From positions 1 through 64,000 of the forward strand of contig NZ_FRAS01000013.1 of the NCBI RefSeq assembly GCF_900142395.1: a stretch of 64,000 nt of DNA, in the 5' to 3' direction. Below are positions 60,319 to 64,000 of this stretch, piece after piece. The notes below the pieces were generated by a model, which worked only from the letters and a program-made list of their open reading frames with translations, was not told where the DNA came from and did not search any database. This DNA is from Hymenobacter psychrotolerans DSM 18569. GTDB taxonomy: Bacteria > Bacteroidota > Bacteroidia > Cytophagales > Hymenobacteraceae. The first letter of the stretch is position 1, and each line of letters opens with the position of its first letter. Made by a program: the position numbers and the translations under genes.

Positions 60319-61395
60319 CTACAGCTTCGGCGCCCGGCGTTTAGGTGCTACCTGAATGGTCGGTTTGTGGGAATTTGCTTGCGTGAGCTGTTCGAGCTGC
60401 ACCAACTGCTGCACGCTTTGGGCCAGAGCTATGGCCTGTTGCATTAGCGGTGCTTCATGCCGCAGCACCGGGTGCTTAGACACTTCCAATGCAGCTTGCT
60501 GAATACCGTGACTGTGTTGGCCAGCCGTAGTCGGCTCATGCAGCACCAGCGTCATTTGCTGCAATAGTTGGTTTCCCCTGGTAGTATCGCCCCGGTCAAT
60601 ATCCCGTAAGGCCTCGCCGATGACATAGGCGCTGTTCTGCATCACCCGCTGTGCTTCCATGCGCTGCATGTCGGGCGTGGGGCCAGCTAAGGTTCGGGCC
60701 TGGCTAACATCGCGCAGCTGGACGGCCTGTGCGCCGGCTAGGGGCGTGGTGGCCGTGCGCAGCAGTAGCGCCAGCGGCTCCAGATTCTTATCCAGCTGGG
60801 CCGGCCCATAAGGTCGGATGATGGCCAGGTCGCGGGCGTTGTTGAGTTGCGCGGCCGCCGCCGGGCTCAGTTCGACCTGGTAACCTGCCTGCCGTCCCAG
60901 CAAAGTCATCACGCTCTGGATGGTGCGCCCATTGCCTTCCCGAAAAGCGTGCGCGTGGTTGTACTGGTCGAAATAGTAAGCCGCCCGCCGGGCAAACTGC
61001 TCCGGTGCCAAGCCGCGCAGATAGTTTTCCAACTGCAGCTGGGCGCCGATGGCATCCAGGCGCTGGTCGAGTTGCTGGTAAGGGGCGTAACGCATTGTAT
61101 CACCCCGGGGGTTGAGCACATAGGCCGGCTTCTGCCCTTGGAACGGCCCGTCTGGTCCCTGGGCACGCGTCTGGCCCGCCCACTGATACACGTCCTGAAA
61201 CAGCTCCCGATGGATACGTTTGAGGTGCGCGGCGTCGAACTGGCCCGGTAGGTCAACGGCACCTACCACGATGCGCAGCAGGGCGGGAATGGACAAGGCT
61301 CCTTCCGCTTCGCGCAACTGGTCCTGATTGGTTATTCCCAACCGATTGTAGATGACCTGGTGGGTAGAGTCGTAAAATCCATCCTGAATAGCCAC
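60319..61395 (-). CDS. fic: Fic/DOC-family protein (toxin)
   Basis: 358 residues. The Fic fold is at about 50-190: HLKRIHRELFQDVYQWAGQT, YYFDQYNHAHAFREGNGRTI. The catalytic loop H149-x-F-x-E153-GNGR157-x2-Q160 deviates from the usual HxFx(D/E)GNGRxxR, because Gln stands where the last Arg holds the ATP phosphate. Active Fic proteins attach AMP to targets such as gyrase. A C-terminal ~160-residue region of repeated helices is unrecognised. It lies downstream of a VbhA-like antitoxin gene, as in other VbhT-type pairs, though a terminator separates them. Confidence 0.88.
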   Translation of the reverse strand: MAIQDGFYDSTHQVIYNRLGITNQDQLREAEGALSIPALLRIVVGAVDLPGQFDAAHLKRIHRELFQDVYQWAGQTRAQGPDGPFQGQKPAYVLNPRGDTMRYAPYQQLDQRLDAIGAQLQLENYLRGLAPEQFARRAAYYFDQYNHAHAFREGNGRTIQSVMTLLGRQAGYQVELSPAAAAQLNNARDLAIIRPYGPAQLDKNLEPLALLLRTATTPLAGAQAVQLRDVSQARTLAGPTPDMQRMEAQRVMQNSAYVIGEALRDIDRGDTTRGNQLLQQMTLVLHEPTTAGQHSHGIQQAALEVSKHPVLRHEAPLMQQAIALAQSVQQLVQLEQLTQANSHKPTIQVAPKRRAPKL

Positions 61396-61414
61396 GGCAA
61401 GAGGGTTGCGTGAT

Positions 61415-61446
61415 AAAAAACCCGTCTGACCGATGGCCAGACGGGC
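61415..61446 (-). terminator. Terminator-like hairpin between antitoxin and fic (minus strand)
   Basis: Read on the minus strand, CCCGTCTG (61439-61446) pairs with CAGACGGG (61422-61429) around GCCATCGGT, followed by six T. It would end the antitoxin transcript before fic or lower read-through into it. Confidence 0.75.
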
Positions 61447-61463
61447 TGTAAAGCGCGGGGGCG

Positions 61464-61739
61464 TTAGTCCAGCAGCGGCTGCTCCGGGCGCATGTCCGCA
61501 GGCGGCTGGGCGGCGGGTGCATCTTGCGGGCCTTCCGCCTGACTAGCGTAAAAGCTTTTCAACTCATCGGTGACGCCCTGCAGCGTCAGCTCGCCGGCCA
61601 CGTACCGGGCGTACATTGCCTCGGCGGCCGGGCCGGGTACGGCCCCCTGCGCAACACTCCAGGCGCGGGCTTTATCGATGAGTTCCTGCCGCTGAGCGGG
61701 GGTAGCCTCCCGCTCGGAAAAGGTGATGGGATGAGTCAT
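61464..61739 (-). CDS. VbhA-like antitoxin
   Basis: 91-residue helical protein. The stretch MYARYVAGELTLQGVTDELK is the C-terminal signature of the VbhA antitoxin domain (Y--GE-T--E). In VbhA the inhibitory helix carries (S/T)xxxE(G/N), whose Glu blocks the last Arg of the Fic loop. Here the corresponding segment reads W27-S-V-A-Q31-G32, so both key residues differ, matching the altered Fic loop. The C-terminus is Pro/Ala rich. Small antitoxin upstream of fic on the same strand. Confidence 0.75.
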   Translation of the reverse strand: MTHPITFSEREATPAQRQELIDKARAWSVAQGAVPGPAAEAMYARYVAGELTLQGVTDELKSFYASQAEGPQDAPAAQPPADMRPEQPLLD

Positions 61740-61862
61740 CGGTTCAGTCTAATGGTTCAGTATGACAACATATTTACCTGCTAAAAGGCTCCTGTGATTG
61801 TCAGGAAGCGCTTTTTGACTTGAGTGATTGGCCACAAAAGGGAAAGAAACCAGCCGCTAGAT

Positions 61863-62219
61863 CTACTGCTGAGCGGTCAGAAACTGTAGCTGGTCGCGGA
61901 ACGTGGCCAAGGCCTCGACATCCGGCAGCAGAAAGCACGGCGTCTTGCTGGCCAGCGGATAGTGCAGCAGCTCGGTGGGTACGGCCAGGCAACCCAGCAG
62001 CCGCTGGAGCAGGCGCGGTTCCTCGCGTTTCAGCTTGCCGTTTTTCAGGTTGATGATGTTGGGGTACGTAAGCTGATGCGCCGCGCAAAAAGGCTTCAAG
62101 CCCCCGTTACCCAGCATTTTCAACCGCCCCTGCGCGTAGCGAAGCGCTTCGGCGTAGGAAACAGTCAGCTGTAAGTCGGGGAAGGGCAGCGGGGCTACTA
62201 CCGGGCATTCAACTTCCAT
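61863..62219 (-). CDS. Unknown small protein, possibly HTH DNA-binding
   Basis: 118 residues. LTVSYAEALRYAQGRLKMLG, then GLKPFCAAHQLTYPNIINLK and LKREEPRLLQRLLGCLAVPT look like the helices of an XRE-type helix-turn-helix (a short helix, FCAAHQLTYPNIINL as recognition region). No signal peptide. It stands alone between the antitoxin and other small genes. Call tentative. Confidence 0.5.
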   Translation of the reverse strand: MEVECPVVAPLPFPDLQLTVSYAEALRYAQGRLKMLGNGGLKPFCAAHQLTYPNIINLKNGKLKREEPRLLQRLLGCLAVPTELLHYPLASKTPCFLLPDVEALATFRDQLQFLTAQQ

Positions 62220-62464
62220 GCGGGTTCAGGATTAGGCGGGTCAGGGTAGATACCGCAGCAGCACGTGCAGCACCCAAACCCAACCGACGGTCTACAATTT
62301 CTGGTGCCTTCGCGACCAGGTGGACACTGCGAAGCTACCAGCTGCGGGCAGGCCTGGGGCGAAAAAAGGACGAATGGTAAAAAGTCAGCCGCGAAATGCA
62401 CCACGACTACGCGAACGGCTCCACGCATACCCGCCGGAAGTGACTATATGGGCCAGGCTGCACC

Positions 62465-62794
62465 CTAGTGCTGCTTGGGGCGCCCCAGCTGCGGCGCCGG
62501 CACGGCCACGGGGTGCTGCATCTGGTAGTACGCCAGCTCAAACACCGTGGGCAGGTCGAGGCGGGCGAGCACAGCCAGGCGCTGCAGTTCCTCCAGGGTA
62601 GCGGTTTCGGGCTTCTGCATCCGCAGGGCCAAGGTACGCGGCACCACTTTCCAGGCCTCGGCTACTTCTTTGCGGGTACCCAGCGAGTGAATCAGCTCGG
62701 CCAATGAGCTACAGGCAACGGGGACAACGGGCAGCTGCTCACGCTCCAACGGATGCACGTGCACGCTGGGTGGGGTTGACTTCGGGGTTTTCAT
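62465..62794 (-). CDS. Unknown small protein with HTH-like segment
   Basis: 109 residues. The middle LAELIHSLGTRKEVAEAWKV followed by RTLALRMQKPETATLEELQR resembles an XRE-type HTH of plasmid or phage regulators; the ends are Pro-rich. No other family sign. Part of a run of small minus-strand genes typical of plasmid or ICE backbones. Confidence 0.5.
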   Translation of the reverse strand: MKTPKSTPPSVHVHPLEREQLPVVPVACSSLAELIHSLGTRKEVAEAWKVVPRTLALRMQKPETATLEELQRLAVLARLDLPTVFELAYYQMQHPVAVPAPQLGRPKQH

Positions 62795-62888
62795 GCCGCA
62801 AAAAAAGGTTGCTAAATTGGCATTATTACGGCCCGGCGTAATTCACGACCAATTCGGTAGCAGCATACCAGTTCTACGGCTGGTCCCG

Positions 62889-63191
62889 CTACAACAACAG
62901 CAAGGCGAATTGTCCGCCCTGCTCCTCCCGGGTGCAGCGAAGAGCATCCTGGGCAATGGGGCGAACGGCCCGCACCAGCTTTTCGAGCACGGCAAAATCG
63001 TCCGGCGTGTCAATCGCCAGCCCGAGCCGCAGGGCTACCTCGCAGGTCAGACCCTCGTAGTTCAGACTCTTGCCCAGCTGCTGCATCTGGGCTTCCACGT
63101 CGGTCACGGCGGCAATTACCCGGCTGCGGAACCTGTTCCAGTCCGGATGGCAAATGGTGGGGGCTTCGGTGGCTTTCATTGGCTTGGCCAT
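62889..63191 (-). CDS. Unknown small protein
   Basis: 100 residues, helical, no signal or membrane segment (FRSRVIAAVTDVEAQMQQLG, LTCEVALRLGLAIDTPDDFA, LEKLVRAVRPIAQDALRCTR). It shares one base with the stop of the gene upstream (TAATG), so the two are translationally coupled. Function unknown. Confidence 0.5.
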   Translation of the reverse strand: MAKPMKATEAPTICHPDWNRFRSRVIAAVTDVEAQMQQLGKSLNYEGLTCEVALRLGLAIDTPDDFAVLEKLVRAVRPIAQDALRCTREEQGGQFALLLL

Positions 63192-63547
63192 TACAGGTGG
63201 GTATCATAGCCGGTCACCGACGTGAACAGGCCCGGCAGGTCCTCCCCATACACTAGGTCAAAGGTTTGCTTGCGGGTGATAACTGCTTCGCAGTCGACGA
63301 GCTGCTGGTGGTAGAACTCGACCGTGTAGGTATCGGTGGGCATCAGCGTAATCTTCAGCCGATTCACGCCGGCCTCGTTGCGGCGCAGGTTCATGCGCAG
63401 CCAGGGGTTAGGGTTGGTGGCCGTGCGACCGGCAGCCAGTAGTTGGTTGGCCCCGGTCATAGCCAAAAACCGACGTCCTCCTAACTGCAACAGGATGATG
63501 TAGGCTTCCTCAACGATTTCAGAGCTATTAGGAGCAGGTTTATCCAT
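63191..63547 (-). CDS. Unknown small protein, coupled to the gene at 62889
   Basis: 118 residues, soluble, mixed alpha/beta (IVEEAYIILLQLGGRRFLAM, INPWLRMNLRR-like segment, VNRLKITLMPTDTYTVEFYH). No family recognised. Together with the next gene it forms a two-gene unit. The AT-rich stretch upstream (63550-63660) probably holds its promoter. Confidence 0.5.
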   Translation of the reverse strand: MDKPAPNSSEIVEEAYIILLQLGGRRFLAMTGANQLLAAGRTATNPNPWLRMNLRRNEAGVNRLKITLMPTDTYTVEFYHQQLVDCEAVITRKQTFDLVYGEDLPGLFTSVTGYDTHL

Positions 63548-63820
63548 GACTGACAGGTATTTATGAACGGATTGGGGTGTTATTAATAAACAGCAGCATA
63601 GTCAATAAAGTTGCTTTTTTAGCTTATTTATAAGCGCTTTTACTGCATCTTTAAAGTGGCAGTCTCCCGGTTTTCCCCCTCGTTATTCACTTATTAAAAG
63701 TGGCTCAGCTCTTAGCTGTGGTTTGGCTAGTCTTGCTGGAGTGGCCATCGAAGGCAGTCACTCAGTACCGGGTGGATGGGCCTCGTGGGCACAGCTGACG
63801 CCAGTGGAAGTAGCGGCCGG
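63548..63820. other. AT-rich intergenic region, no gene seen
   Basis: Contains TTATTAATAA at about 63582 and the near-palindrome GCTTATTTATAAGC at 63621-63634. Promoter or origin-like by base composition only; no iterons or dnaA boxes recognised. Confidence 0.35.
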
Positions 63821-64000
63821 TTAGTTCCGGGTTAGTGAAAAGGATAGAAATGGTAAGTCATCCAATAGCGCTTTCTGCTGGCTGCTGAGTAAGGCCAAAA
63901 TCTTTTTAGCAGCTATCCGCTGGGCGAGTTGTAAAGGGTAACTTCCTAGCCTTGGACCGCTTATGACTAACGGTTTAGGAAATCGGGCCGGGGTGATATG
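63821..64000 (-). CDS. C-terminal part of a gene entering from the right edge
   Basis: On the minus strand a frame open from base 64000 reads HITPARFPKPLVISGPRLGS, LAQRIAAKKILALLSSQQKA and LLDDLPFLSFSLTRN, then TAA at 63821-63823. Fifty-nine codons without a stop and with normal composition suggest the end of a real gene. Family not recognised. Confidence 0.4.
   Translation of the reverse strand, partial: HITPARFPKPLVISGPRLGSYPLQLAQRIAAKKILALLSSQQKALLDDLPFLSFSLTRN

Noticed and set aside
62220..62464. A 76-codon Cys-rich minus-strand frame
   Set aside because: The Cys cluster comes from a short simple-sequence stretch, there is no conserved pattern, and the frame overlaps the end of the neighbouring gene.
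1..64000. CRISPR array, tRNA or rRNA genes
   Set aside because: No regularly spaced direct repeats and no cloverleaf or rRNA-like stretch were seen on either strand.

Overview
The window looks like an accessory, mobile-element-rich stretch (plasmid or genomic island) from a high-GC member of the Bacteroidota, most like Hymenobacter or a close Cytophagales relative. The reasons are the protein families (RND pump fused to an outer-membrane channel, TonB-dependent receptor, LytS/LytTR pair, DUF6660, DUF6428, DUF2279), promoter-like TAnnTTTG boxes such as TATATTTG at 25191-25198, and a long palindromic repeat at 13065-13160 of a kind common in Hymenobacter. I saw no rRNA, tRNA or CRISPR array. 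All family calls come from reading the sequence, with no database search.

Layout. 1-7.9 kb: tail of an IS3-type element, then a defence-type cluster with a divergent DEAH helicase, a complete type III restriction-modification pair (mod, res) and a phospholipase-D-like protein. 8.08-20.87 kb: a DUF4236 gene split in two by an 11.7 kb insertion (8445-20171). Near-identical inverted repeats and a 6 bp duplicated target (ACTATT) bound the insertion, and removing it restores the reading frame. Its left end has itself been hit by an IS5-like element with a passenger gene (8457-9857). Cargo: a LytS/LytTR two-component pair, a DUF305 protein, two YncE-like propellers, and a LysR-YeiH-MBL-DUF202 set. 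20.87-32.41 kb: a Tn3-family transposon with identical 38 bp inverted repeats, carrying tnpR, a nonsense-mutated tnpA and a large arsenic-resistance cluster (arsR, DUF6428, metallophosphatase, DMT transporter, ArsN-like acetyltransferase, ACR3 pump, Usp, arsenate reductase, outer-membrane-like protein, ArsO-like oxygenase).

32.4-60.2 kb: an IS3 element beside a broken TonB receptor, then a long plus-strand run of heavy-metal genes: PepSY protein, DUF6660, a CusA-TolC fusion, CusB, a membrane protein, a ZntA-like ATPase with a His-rich N-terminus, CzcD, a degenerate CDF paralogue, Lpd and a ZIP transporter. Envelope and miscellaneous genes follow (DUF305-like lipoproteins, SDR, GH1, DUF1345, sugar epimerase, GT39, bestrophin, DUF2279, a His-rich protein). 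A third copy of the 38 bp Tn3 repeat ends this block at 60137-60174, in the same orientation as the transposon's right end. 60.2-64 kb: a minus-strand set with Fic and a VbhA-like antitoxin plus small unknown proteins, some HTH-like.

Read together, the window is a stack of nested mobile elements that gathered arsenic, copper/silver and zinc/cadmium/cobalt resistance beside a restriction system and a toxin-antitoxin pair.
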